This document shows positions 54,791 to 64,000 of a stretch of DNA of 64,000 nt, piece after piece. The notes below the pieces were generated by a model. It saw only the letters and a program-made list of their open reading frames with translations, was not told where the DNA came from and did not search any database. Position numbers and translations under genes: made by a program. The DNA lies in assembly GCA_024305745.1 (NCBI GenBank), contig JAHRBS010000004.1, forward strand, positions 4,402,001-4,466,000, read 5' to 3'. Numbering within the stretch: the first letter of the stretch is position 1; each line of letters begins with the position of its first letter. This DNA is from Polyporus tsugae. Taxonomy: Eukaryota > Basidiomycota > Agaricomycetes > Polyporales > Polyporaceae.

Positions 54791-56522
54791 ATGGGTCCCG
54801 CGCCCCTCCCCCCGGAGCTCCGGGATGAGCTGAACACCGTGCTTCTGTCTTTGGAAGGACTCCAGAGGGCACGGTGTCTCGCCATCGCATCACTTTGTTG
54901 CGTGCTGTACGATTTTGCCTTGACGTTAGACCAAGAGGTGCGTGTTCTCTTGGGTTCCTCTAGACGGAGGACAAGACATACAGGCTGACAACGCATGCAG
55001 GTAGCATACTTCTGGACGGGACCCTGGACGCTTTCGAGGGTTTTGTTCTTTGTCGTGAGTGCAGGCTTTGATGGCTCGAAAAGGATCAGCCAAATGACGG
55101 CCCTCTTCTCTCAGAATCGTTACTTTCCAGTGGCCGTTTTAGTGTATGTTTTTGCCTTGCCGTGATCTCCGCATTGCATGACTTACATGATCGTCAGAAA
55201 TACTTTGATTGGTGCGTTCTTATCCCGAGGTGTGTAGGACGGGGTCTTATGGTCACGAATCCACGGGTTTGTAGGCTTTATGGCTCATATGTCAGTCGAC
55301 GTGAGTATTCTTCAATTCGATTCGAGTGCGTCTTTCGCTGACAATGTCGCAGAAGTACGTGCAGAACTTAACGCACAGATACACGCTCTGACACCGGTAC
55401 AGTTGTACTCGGCTCATACACGGGGGTTTTCTCATGACGATATTCGCCATCTCGGTCATCCAAGGTGAGTCCCGTCGATACCTCAACGTCAACGGCAACC
55501 CACCACGGTGCAAACGTCCTCATCCGCCCATACTCCGCAGCGATCATCGTGCTCCGCATATGCTACGTCTACTCCAAGAACCCGATTGCGCGCGGGTTCG
55601 TCGTGGGGACGTTCGTCACATCCGTAGTATGCACCTGCGCTCTCTTCAGAACGATTTGGCGTGATGTCGAGGCCGTACCCGTGAATGTGCCGGGGCTCAA
55701 GATCACGAGCTGTACCGCGCCGCCCTCCAAGACGGTGTGGAGGATGTTCGTGCCCAACATCATCCTCCACACGGTTCTGTACCTGGCGACGACGATACCG
55801 GCGCTGAGGATGCGGAGGCTTGGGAAGAAGTCGATGCTCATGGATCGCTTGGTCATGGAGTACGTGATTTTTGGCTGGCGCACGCGGCGTATCTGACCCG
55901 AGGACACAGCGGCGGTGTATTCTTCTCTGTGGTTTTTAGTACGTTCTAGGATCCACAGTCCTCTACCCTTGCCTAATGCCCCCGTAGTCGCTGCCATGTT
56001 CTCAGCCATTGGTTCGCTAGCAAGAACCCCATTGGTGCGTTATCTCATCTTGTCTGTAGGTGGGACGGTCCTAACGCGATGTGGCAGGTCACCATACCCG
56101 CGATTTACTCTAAGTAAGCCGGCTCGGCTTCGCTCTTGCTAACCACCATCTCTAACGCCGCCCCACTCTGCAGCGTGCTACTGGCCCTGTCCTGCATCTC
56201 CGTCTCCAGGCTGATGCTCAGCATCCGCTCGCTCGCCGCGAGCCTCTCCCTCCAGCCCGACTGGCTGCTGAACAACACCGAGCTCAACCGCGTCAACTGG
56301 AAGCACGGGCCCCGCGACGGGGAGCTCATCGTCGAGGTGGACGCGTTTGAAGACGAAGACGTCGAGATGGACGACGCCGAGTCGCCATCGTACGAGCGGC
56401 CCGAACATGCGCCTGTCGTTCACGTGTCGCGTGTGGGCGTTCTGGAAAATGCGGTGTACCCTGGGACGAGTGACTTCAAGTCGCCGCCGCGCGTGAAGAG
56501 GCAGAAGGTTGTGCTTGGTTGA
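54791..56522 (+). CDS. DUF6533-domain seven-helix membrane protein
   Basis: Start ATG at 54791, MGPAPLPPELRDELNTVLLS. The DUF6533 signature follows across three exons: RCLAIASLCCVLYDFALTLD, QEVAYFWTGPWTLSRVLFFV and NRYFPVAVLV. Later exons contain IIVLRICYVYSKNPIARGFV, GTFVTSVVCTCALFRTIW, a loop with CTAPPSKTVWRMFVPNIILH, TVLYLATTIPALRMRRLGKK, and a last membrane part CSVLLALSCISVSRLMLSIR. The acidic cytosolic tail (DAFEDEDVEMDDAESPSYER) ends in the stop at 56520-56522. The topology is seven helices. This family is abundant in mushrooms and has no proven function. Many short introns with GTGCGT/GTGAGT donors are seen; the exact borders between 55130 and 55450 are uncertain. It is not a close relative of the DUF6534 gene. 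Confidence 0.85.
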
Positions 56523-56876
56523 TGGGATGCCCGTCCGTCGCATACTGTGACTGATCCAGTACGCACTGTAGGCAGTGCATTTCAAAAGTTAAGACTCATG
56601 TCCAAGCGGCTCTGCGAGATGTACTAATATTGCCAAGTTATGCATGTATAATACACTGTACTCTCTTTAGTTTTTCGTTTTTGTACGTTGCACTAATTAA
56701 TGTTCATCCAACCTGCTTGCCCTCAGTCTGTACGAAGTGGTCCTGAAGGTTACCATATGCGGTAGCTCGGCAACAGCCGAACGCCTCTCTCTCGCTCAAC
56801 GCCTTCGACTCGAGGCTTGAGGCTCGAGCCATCTTATCCTCTAAGACTCCCTGACTGGCGACATCCCTCTCTCGCT

Positions 56877-58016
56877 ATGGCTGAAATCGCTGCTCCTCCT
56901 ATGGCCATCGACGCTATGCAAGGCGTACAGACCAACATCGTTGCCCCTGCCCCGATCCCAGGACAAGCCCCCGCCGCCGTCCCCGCCCCCGCCGCGCCCG
57001 CGCAGGAAGAGGTCGCCTCGGAGACGCTGTACATCCAGAATCTGAACGAGAAGATCAAGATCCCGGTGCTGAAGGCGTCGCTGCGCGGGCTGTTTAAGTC
57101 GTACGGCGAGGTGCTCGACGTCGTCGCGCACAGCAACCTCCGCATGCGCGGCCAGGCGTTCGTCTCGTTCGAGTCGCCCGAGATGGCGAAGAAGGCCCTG
57201 AAGGAGGTCCGCGGGTTCCCGTTGTACTCGAAGCCCATGGTGCGTGCACATGTCTTCCCCGTGTGTGGTAGGGAGAGGGGAGAGAGGAGGGTCGGAGTGT
57301 TTGGTGCTGATGTCGTGCTCGTGCTAGCAAATCTCGTTCGCGAGGACGCCGTCGGATGCGGTGGTGAAGAAGCTGGATGCGACGAGCTTCGATGCGCACA
57401 AGCAGAGGAGATTGGACAACAAGAGTGTGTCCCATACCTCCCCTTTGGCAGTGTGCATGCTCTCACTTTGCCCACTTGCTTCGTGTAGAGGCGACCCGTT
57501 ACACCAACCCGATCAAGCGGAAATACCGCCAAAAGCGTTTGGCCGCAGAAGGTAAGTGCTAAATGTCCGCTCAAGCATACGTCTCTGAGCTTTCTTTTAG
57601 TCGACGGCGCAGGGGCCGTCCCAACATCAAAACGCCCGAACGTCCAGATGCCCGACGAGTACCTTCCCCCAAACAAGATTCTGTTCCTGCAGAACCTCCC
57701 CGAGACGGTCACGAAGGACCAGCTCATGTCGCTTTTCTCACAGTACGTCGCCTTTACGTCTCTGCGCCGTTTACATGCCCTCATCCATGCTATCAGATAT
57801 CCGAACTTGTACGAAGTTCGTCTCATCCCAACAAAAAAGGATATCGCATTCGTGGAGTTCTTGGACGAGCAGAGTGCTACTGTCGCGAAGGATGCGCTTC
57901 ACAACTACAAGCTGGATGGGGAGAACAAAATCAAGGTATGTTTTTTCGCTGGTCGTTTTATGTATATCCACGCCGCTCACGACTTTGTATGGCAGATCAC
58001 ATTCGCAAGGAAGTAG
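56877..58016 (+). CDS. U1A/U2B''-type snRNP protein with two RRM domains
   Basis: Start taken at MAEIAAPPMAIDAMQGVQTN (an upstream in-frame ATG at 56817 is possible). After a Pro/Ala-rich leader, RRM1 opens ETLYIQNLNEKIKIPVLK (RNP2 = LYIQNL), with LFKSYGEVLDVVAHSNLRMR and RGQAFVSFESPEMAKKALKE (RNP1 = RGQAFVSF). The next exons give QISFARTPSDAVVKKL, the basic linker and a KRYRQK-like segment. RRM2 reads NKILFLQNLPETVTKDQLMS, YPNLYEVRLIPTKKDIAFVEF and ends KITFARK. This is the layout of U1A and U2B'' proteins, which bind U1 or U2 snRNA hairpins in the spliceosome; fungi often have one protein for both. Whether this one serves U1, U2 or both cannot be told. Nuclear location is expected. Introns start GTGCGT, GTGTGT, GTAAGT, GTACGT and GTATGT. 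Confidence 0.92.
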
Positions 58017-58974
58017 ACTCACTGCGACGGAGCTCCTGTTCGTCTGCTGTTGTGCATATCGGTGGACCCTGTCACCTAATACTGTATTCCGGCGCGCATG
58101 CGCAATGTATTATACGTGCTATCTGGACGGATAGCCCCTAGAGCCGGTGTCGCTGAGCGAGCTTGGGACTGGTGGGACAACCAGAGGCGGGGCCAATCTC
58201 TCAAAGGGACCCAGGAGCCGAGCCTTCAGGAGGTGGGAGTTCTGGCACGGCGTCGGGTCAATATGAACTCAGACTATCAAGGAAGCACTAGTAGTATGGT
58301 GTCTACAATCGCGAGTATATTGTGTGTTTATTCAAATGGTACCTGGCAGTGGGCATTAAGTTCGCAACACGGTGAACCCGACTGCAGCTTGTTCCTCTGG
58401 ATTTCGCCTGGCAGAGGGGTGGAGTCTGAGGATATCATCGAATCTCGTGCTTGCTGTCGGGTCCGAACGTAGGTGTCAGCTCATCGGGTGCCGCATCGTT
58501 GCCAGTACTGTGGGCCCAAGTATTTACGCCAGTAGTGTCCAGGTTCGTCAGGAAGAACGCGAGGCGTTTCCCCGACGCAGCCGCGGTCACGTCGACCATA
58601 TGCGGATCGGTGAGCACAACAGCGCCAAGAGGCGGATATGAGGCGGGCGCCTCAGGCTTCGGTCAGGATAACACCCCCTCAATCATGCAACCGTACCTGA
58701 AGGCGATCGTAGCGAGAAACATCTTTCCGCCGTTTGGCACCGGTCTCATCTGCTCAAATTGGGTGGCACTAAACTTCCCCTCCGTTTCCTGGATACTGTA
58801 TAGAAGATCGACCCTGCTGGAGGAATATTACTCTGGAACGAATCGCTGAAAAGGTAGATAAGTTGCAAGTGACTAGTGATCTGTCGGTGTTTTTTTGCTT
58901 GTTGTGAAACTAGCATGCTTTTATTGTTGGAAACTCACACATGCATCGACTTCAGAGACGTGGCCGAAGAGGGA
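58017..58974. other. Intergenic region holding a second copy of the unidentified relic
   Basis: Apart from the minus-strand relic at about 58450-58850, described separately, no gene is seen. 58860-58974 is AT-rich and probably the 3' UTR of the following minus-strand F-box gene. Confidence 0.5.
58450..58850 (-). pseudogene. Second degenerate copy of the 19.3-19.6 kb sequence
   Basis: On the minus strand one can read FEQMRPVPNGGKMFLATIAF, a possible intron of about 50 bases, then APASYPPLGAVVLTDPHMVD, VTAAASGKRLAFFLTNLDTT and GVNTWAHSTGN, ending in a stop. The same blocks, with other substitutions and small insertions, occur at 19310-19640. This copy is the better preserved of the two and might be part of a small gene, but no start or upstream exon was found. 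The family is not recognised. Confidence 0.45.
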
Positions 58975-60808
58975 TTACTTCGACATAGAATCGCTGCACT
59001 GCCGTATCTTGTCCTGGACCCCGTAAGCTTCCATAGCGTGCACAGCTGAACAACAACCGCTTACCTCATTCTCGGGTACTAGATACAACGCCTCTCGATC
59101 CATGACCACCTTCGCCGTTTCGCTGCTGATCGCCACGCATGAACCCCGCTTCCCGTCCGACCAATGGAGCTCCTCATTAACATCGACGACCTGCCACGCC
59201 TTTGACGAGGACCACTTTCTGCGGGCTTTCTGATTCCAGGATGCGTCCCGGGTAGGAAGGTACGTGTGGCCGCAGGTGGTGAGGAAGACGTACTGGAGCG
59301 TCGGAATAGCATCAAAGAACCGGGTCGCAGCGGCATGGAGGTCCGCCCCGCGCACCATGTTCAGGAACTCGTCGTCGTCGAAGGCGGCACGGTTCCGCTG
59401 TGTCGGCGGTCCGTCGCCCTGGTAGACGTCGTAGTCGAAGACGATGCGGAGGTGCGTGAGACGGAGATGCTTCATCACGTCGACCAGTTTGTCCTGGAAG
59501 GGCACACGACACTGGTTGAGCGTTGGATCTAGCATTGAGTAGCCCTCGTTTACGGCGCACCATAAACTGATCCCAAGAGAAAGGGTCGCTGCGGACCATG
59601 GTCGGCTGTGCGCGGTAGACTTTGTAGGCAAGGAGCATGACGAGATGCGAGAGTCCGCCCGCTGCCACAGACGGCGGGAACCACTCGTCTAACGTGTGCA
59701 AGCCCGGGAAGCGGTCATACAACACTAGATGGAAAGATAATTGTCGCGGAGAGTTGACACGAAGGGGTTCATTCAGCCACACATTCTGATACGATATGTG
59801 CTGACTGATGTCCATGTGGTCGATGGGGCACTGGAGAGCCATCAGGTGGGCCGACAGGGCAGTGCAAACGACACGGTCAAGACGCGACCAAGTGCAGGTC
59901 TTCTGCGCCTCCTTGTTCCGTTGTCGGATTACTGCATACGGCTCTGTCGTGTCCAGTCGCACCAGACCGTGAGCTATGAATATGTCCCGTAGGTTTGGGA
60001 ACAGACGAAGAAGGACGTCTACTTCGTAGAAGGTACGGATGGAATCCGTCTTGAGCGATCGCATCGCGGTGAATGGTGTCGTCACGGAAGAGGGGGAAGT
60101 GTCGAGGGTGAAGTACTGCACTTCAAGGACCTCAAGGGTCGAAGCGAAGTGGGCCAGTTGGTCGTGTAAGAAGCTCGCGGACATAAGTCCTTCTCCAGGC
60201 GGGTGACCTGGGATGTGGAGGTACCGAAGGGGCGACCGCACGGCGGTTAGAAATCTGCGCGAAACCTCCGGATGAGAGTCCGCCTCGGAGAGCACAGATA
60301 GTTCCCGTAGAGTGGTCAACTTTGCCGCAGCAATGAGTATGGGACCATCCATAGCGGCCGTGGTGTATAGACCTTCGATGTGTGTCGCTACTTCCAAAAG
60401 GGCTACGAGGCGGTTGTGGATTCGGTCCAAGCGAGAGTGGTGCTTTTGAGGATCGAATCCAGTGCAAAAAAGTTTAAGCCCATATATATATGGCGCGCGC
60501 GCGACCGCGTCCGCAAAGATGAACCTGTAAAACCTGCCGACCGACACGGAGGACGAGAGAACGACAGGTGACATCCTGAGACGTCGCTGTAACGCCCCTC
60601 TCCTTAAGGTGGAGCAGGTGAGTGCAAAGGACAGTGCATCGGAGACATCGGTTAGACAGTTGCAGACCAAACGGAGGACGTCGAAGTTGAGGCGAGGCTG
60701 TCCATTGTGATCTTCCATTGGGTGATGTTTGTTGTTCGAGACAAGGGTGGATGAGCTTGAGGATCCCGTGACCGCTCGGATACGTGACGAGCGTCCGAAG
60801 GCGCCCAT
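58975..60808 (-). CDS. F-box protein
   Basis: Start either at 60808 (MGAFGRSSRIRAV) or, less upstream, at 60717 (MEDHNGQPRLNFDVLRL); the second sits directly before the F-box-like segment LNFDVLRLVCNCLTDVSDAL with FALTCSTLRRGA. The long frame runs to QFM at about 59553, where a GTGCGC donor and a CTTCCAG acceptor (phase 0) join to DKLVDVMKHLRLTHLRIVFD. A last small intron near 59060 (GTAAGC) leads to DKIRQCSDSMSK and the stop at 58975. The C-terminal two thirds are leucine-patterned (TTLRELSVLSEA, LRYLHIPGHPPGE, STLEVLEVQYF), consistent with a substrate-recognition region. It is expected to act as an SCF ubiquitin-ligase adaptor; the target is unknown. About 580 residues from the longer start. 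Confidence 0.8.
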
Positions 60809-60943
60809 CGGCTTGGCTCAACTCGGCCAGCTCGTCAGCCACCGCCAGCCACAGCCCAGCCACAGCCCGCTCTCCCCTCTCCACGGCCCTCTCGCCCCCC
60901 CTTGACCCCCAGAATAATCATACGCGTTGGATAGTCATTCGCA
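60809..60943. promoter_or_regulatory. Very short divergent promoter, F-box gene and zinc-finger gene
   Basis: Only 135 bases (226 if the shorter F-box start is right) lie between the two start codons. The plus-strand sequence is rich in CAGCC and CTCCC motifs and lacks a TATA box. Confidence 0.45.
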
Positions 60944-62826
60944 ATGGTCAGATCCCAGGGAAAGCAAACGGTGAGCAGCGTGCGATCAGGCTGTATATGC
61001 GTCAGCCACAGCCATGCCACAACGGCTTCTGCTTCGAATCGGTGTGGCTGCCACACCCACTCACGTCTCCATCCCGTGCCCGTGCTCACCTGTCGACCGT
61101 GCTCTTCGCAGCCCGAGGAGAAGAAAGAGTCGAAAAAGAAGTCAGCCACCGCCGCTGCGAACAATGTGAAGAAGAAGCCCGACACTGGCTCATGGCCGTG
61201 CAAGATGGATGGCTGCAAGAAGGTGTTCGCGCGGGAGGCAGACCTCAAGAGACATCAGAGGACGACCAAGACGCATTCCATACCGGGCTTGTACGTTTCC
61301 TTTCCGCCGCTCGTCCCCATGCGCACGTACTGAACTCGGTCCGTGGACGCCCAGCCAATGTCCGCAATGCGATGCTACTTTCACTCGAGTGCGTTTCTGT
61401 TTCTGTTTGTTGCTCTCTCGCGCAAATGGAGTCCTGAGTGGCTTCCCGTTTCCCCCTCATATCCTCATCGCACGGTAGACAGATGCATTGCGCCGGCATC
61501 AGAAGTCTCGGCATAACGGCGTCGTCATCGAGCCTATAGAACACGAGAACGACAAGCAATCCGGCGAGGGCGCGTCTTCAGGTTCGAGGTCCCCCAGTCC
61601 CGCCGAATCACCCGCACGCAGCCAAGGCGAAGGCAGCGCCAAGGGCTCACCATCCGCAGGCCAGTCAAGCAGCGCCAGAGCGTCTTCCGGTCGAGCTTCA
61701 AGCTACTACCGGCCACACACCATGCAAGATGGCTACTATGCTGGCTACCCTCCTCGCCCGCCACCGCCCGGGTTAATGATGGACCCCCACTATCCGCCCC
61801 CGCCTATGGGTCTACCGACATCAGCCACGCGCGGAAGCTGGCAGCCAACCGCTGTGCCCCCGCCATGGCCTGGTCCGGATGGCCAACCGCTGCCTCCACC
61901 GGGGATGTACATCCCTGCGTCGTACTATCCCTCGCCTTACTACCGCCATCCAGGGATGCCCCCGCACATGCCGCAGATCAATCCCGAGCTCCTTGCGCAG
62001 TCGAACGGCCACTCGAACGGCATCGGTCCTCCCGAGTCTTCGCTCCGGAATACCAGCGCGGACACGCGCAAGGAGCGATCTGCCTCAGCATCACCGTCGA
62101 CAGGCCGCGGGGACGACACTTCGACAGCGGACCCCTCACAGCGTGCGCAGACGGAGGGAGGTGCGGACGAAGGCCCGGATGCGTCGACGCTGATGGCTCT
62201 GCAAGCCGTGCTTGCGTTCCAGAAGGAGCAAGGGGCGCGTGAAGCAGAGGCGCGGGCTGCCAGTGCGAGCACCGGCAAGGCGTCGACGCCACCGTCTCCC
62301 TTGGAAGCAACTTCGCAGGCCGTGCTAGTCGAAGGCCCGCCAGATGCTGGACCTTCCGTCGTGCCCACTGCTCAGATCGACCCCGACCTCGACGCCGTAG
62401 GAGAGCCTGACGGCGAGGACATCGTTTCTCCCAGTGAAGGGTCGACAGAAAGAGGTAAATCCGCGGAGGAGTTCGTGTCGGAGGACGGGACGCTGATGCT
62501 GAATCCCGGTGAGCTGGACACGAAGCGTGCGACGACTGTGGAGCTGACGGCGATGCTTGTAGCGGAGCTGCTAACTCAGGTGAGCCGCGTCTTCGCTGTC
62601 GTGACTTTGCGATGTTCTGAATAGGTTTTCTGTGCAGGAATCCCTAGCCTCGCCGCGACCGGGGAGCCGTGCGCAGACGGTGACACACGCGCATCCAACC
62701 ACCGCTTTCTCACGAGCGTGGCCGTGCGCCGTGTTTCATGCTGACGCGGTGTTTGTCCCAGGGCCGTGCATGCGACGGACTTCAGCCAGAGAAACAAACA
62801 CGGACTGCGGTTGTGCTTTTGCTTGA
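60944..62826 (+). CDS. C2H2 zinc-finger transcription factor-like protein
   Basis: Five exons for about 500 residues. The first codes only MVRSQGKQT and is joined at a GTGAGC donor to the lysine-rich PEEKKESKKKSATAAANNVK. Two zinc fingers follow: WPCKMDGCKKVFAREADLKR with HQRTTKTH (C-x4-C-x12-H-x5-H), and FQCPQCDATFTR spliced to TDALRRHQKSRH (C-x2-C-x12-H-x4-H). The second finger is split by an intron. The rest is disordered: Ser/Gly-rich, then a long Pro/Tyr/Met-rich part (GYYAGYPPRPPPPG), and an Ala-rich helix TLMALQAVLAFQKEQGAREA. Nuclear DNA binding is inferred from the fingers and the basic patch. The last exon (from 62638) after a GTGAGC donor is weakly supported; the protein may instead end differently. 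It shares a short promoter with the divergent F-box gene. Confidence 0.82.
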
Positions 62827-63931
62827 ATCATGTTCTTTTCACGTCAGCTGGCTACATTCGTGTTTGAATCACTTGGCTGCATTTCGAGGGCAGTTGGCGA
62901 GACAGGTTTGAAAGGGCACTCGGGAGGCAGGCGTGTAAGTAGTCACAACAAATATATTTCGTTCGTCCTAACAGGATGCAGCGTGCACTACAAAACAGAA
63001 CATGTACAGGATCCGAAGGCCATGCACCTAGAGATACTGGCAATCTGCGTCGGGAAGAACACATGCAATCTGTACGTTCGAAATCGTCGCTCGCAACTCG
63101 ACCGCCCGAATCGAATGTCGTCCGAGTCCATCGCACCCGCCAGTCAATCGCTGTCGAGTCTGCAGCACGCTAAAATACAGAACTCACCCTTTTCCAGACA
63201 CTCTGCCGGACGTACTTGCCCAGAGCCGTCGAAAGCAGGCTCATTCGACTTGCCAGCTCTACTCTAAGACGGCATTGCACGCGAGACGGTGTTTCGACTC
63301 GAAACCCTTTCGAGATGTCGAAAACACGTTCAACCGATGGCCAAAAAGCTACTCACCGACGCGATGTGCATGAATTTTGGCCGGCAGTACGAGACCGCAC
63401 CCGGATGGCATCCGGCGGCTGGAGCGTCTTCGACGACGGCGCGCACCGACTCTTCTTGCTGCCGGGCGTCCCGCGCCGCGGATAAGTCGATCGTGCCCGC
63501 CCCGCCGCTCGACAAGTCGAGCGAGCTTCAAGTGCGAAACTGATAGAAACGACCTAAAATCGAGACCGGGAGAATGTCAGTGCAAACTTCGTCGATAGAA
63601 CATCGGAACAGACACTCGCCATGGCCGGAGCTCAAGGCCCCAACCAAATGCGTCAGGCGGTAGCGAGGGAACGGCCGGTCCTTTCACGGCAAAAGCGTGA
63701 GGAAACAACAGCCCACTACCTTCCTTCTACTGCCGGACACCTGAAGCATGCAACGCAAAAATCGGCCGGGCGCCCCGCGACGCAGATACCAATCGCAAGA
63801 GCTGCTCAGCTCGCACGCGCAAAAAACAACCCGCCCGGAACGGTGGAGGGGCCGTTGCATGGGAACCCGCCGCGTCCGTTTGAACGTGAAGCAGGAGCCT
63901 TCGGACGAGAGATATAACGTAAGGTACTCAC
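62827..63931. other. Intergenic region without a supported gene
   Basis: Open frames here are short and overlapping. I looked on the minus strand for the next exons of the ABC fragment at the right edge (Walker B, D-loop) and did not find them. Confidence 0.5.
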
Positions 63932-64000
63932 TGTAACTGCAGCTTCCGCTTCTGACCCCCACTCAATGCGCTCACATTATAGTAGACATTCTTGCCCAAG
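63932..64000 (-). CDS. Partial ABC-A-type nucleotide-binding domain (cut by window edge)
   Basis: The last 69 bases, read on the minus strand, encode GKNVYYNVSALSGGQKRKLQL followed by a GTGAGT donor at 63931-63926. This is the ABC signature region and closely matches AKKVHYEAGALSGGQKRKLQL of NBD1 in the transporter at 10.7-16.5 kb. The gene or fragment extends to the right, out of the window. Its expected downstream exon with the Walker B aspartate was not found in the following 1.1 kb on this strand, so the locus may be a truncated paralogue. Confidence 0.6.

Noticed and set aside
56834..57826. Minus-strand open frame (330 codons) across the RRM gene
   Set aside because: It is antisense to RNP1/RNP2 motifs and crosses introns of the true gene.

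Overview
This window looks like nuclear DNA of a filamentous basidiomycete, most probably an agaricomycete (polypore-like). Genes are cut by many short introns of about 45-80 bases with GTRNGT donors. Several families are typical of or expanded in this group: DUF6534 and DUF6533 seven-helix proteins, solitary F-box proteins, an ent-kaurene-oxidase-like P450, a basidiomycete kinase-like protein, an ABC-A transporter, and a QDE-1-type RNA-dependent RNA polymerase. The species is inference. All gene models were spliced by eye from frame continuity, donor/acceptor motifs and family motifs.

Layout. 1-10.7 kb: an F-box gene (1291-2843), a GC-rich gene-poor stretch, and a small secreted GPI-anchor-like protein (6755-8063) with a hairpin element in one intron. 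10.7-19.2 kb: a 19-exon ABC-A transporter (10720-16536), tail to tail with an FMN-binding PNPOx-like gene (16760-17514), which shares a 317-base divergent promoter with an RCC1-like gene (17832-19214). 19.3-25 kb: a degenerate repeated sequence, a 21-exon DUF6534 gene rich in micro-exons (20460-22954), and a truncated relic of the same family (24378-24815). 27.2-29.9 kb: a CorA-type Mg2+ transporter. 32-38.2 kb: a relic and an intact copy of an unnamed conserved gene (34238-35596), a small mitochondrial-type protein (33084-33715), a truncated MFS permease relic and a kinase-like gene with a tandem exon-intron duplication. 38.9-41.3 kb: a small basic protein and a siderophore-transporter pseudogene. 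42.7-45.2 kb: a cytochrome P450. 47.3-54.1 kb: an RNA-dependent RNA polymerase divergent from an acetylpolyamine-amidohydrolase/HDAC-family gene. 54.8-62.8 kb: a DUF6533 membrane protein, a U1A/U2B''-type RRM protein, a second copy of the degenerate repeat, an F-box gene and a C2H2 zinc-finger gene sharing a 135-base divergent promoter. The right edge cuts into a second ABC-A-like gene or fragment on the minus strand.

The genes do not form one pathway. Two themes stand out. First, decay: at least five loci are truncated, frameshifted or stop-bearing relics (DUF6534, the 34-kb family, an MFS permease, a siderophore transporter, and a twice-present unidentified sequence). Second, unusual splicing: two GC-AG introns in the ABC gene, one through Walker A; a 12-base exon carrying the RdRP catalytic DYDG; and a run of micro-exons in the DUF6534 gene. 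No rRNA, tRNA, CRISPR array or intact transposon was recognised.
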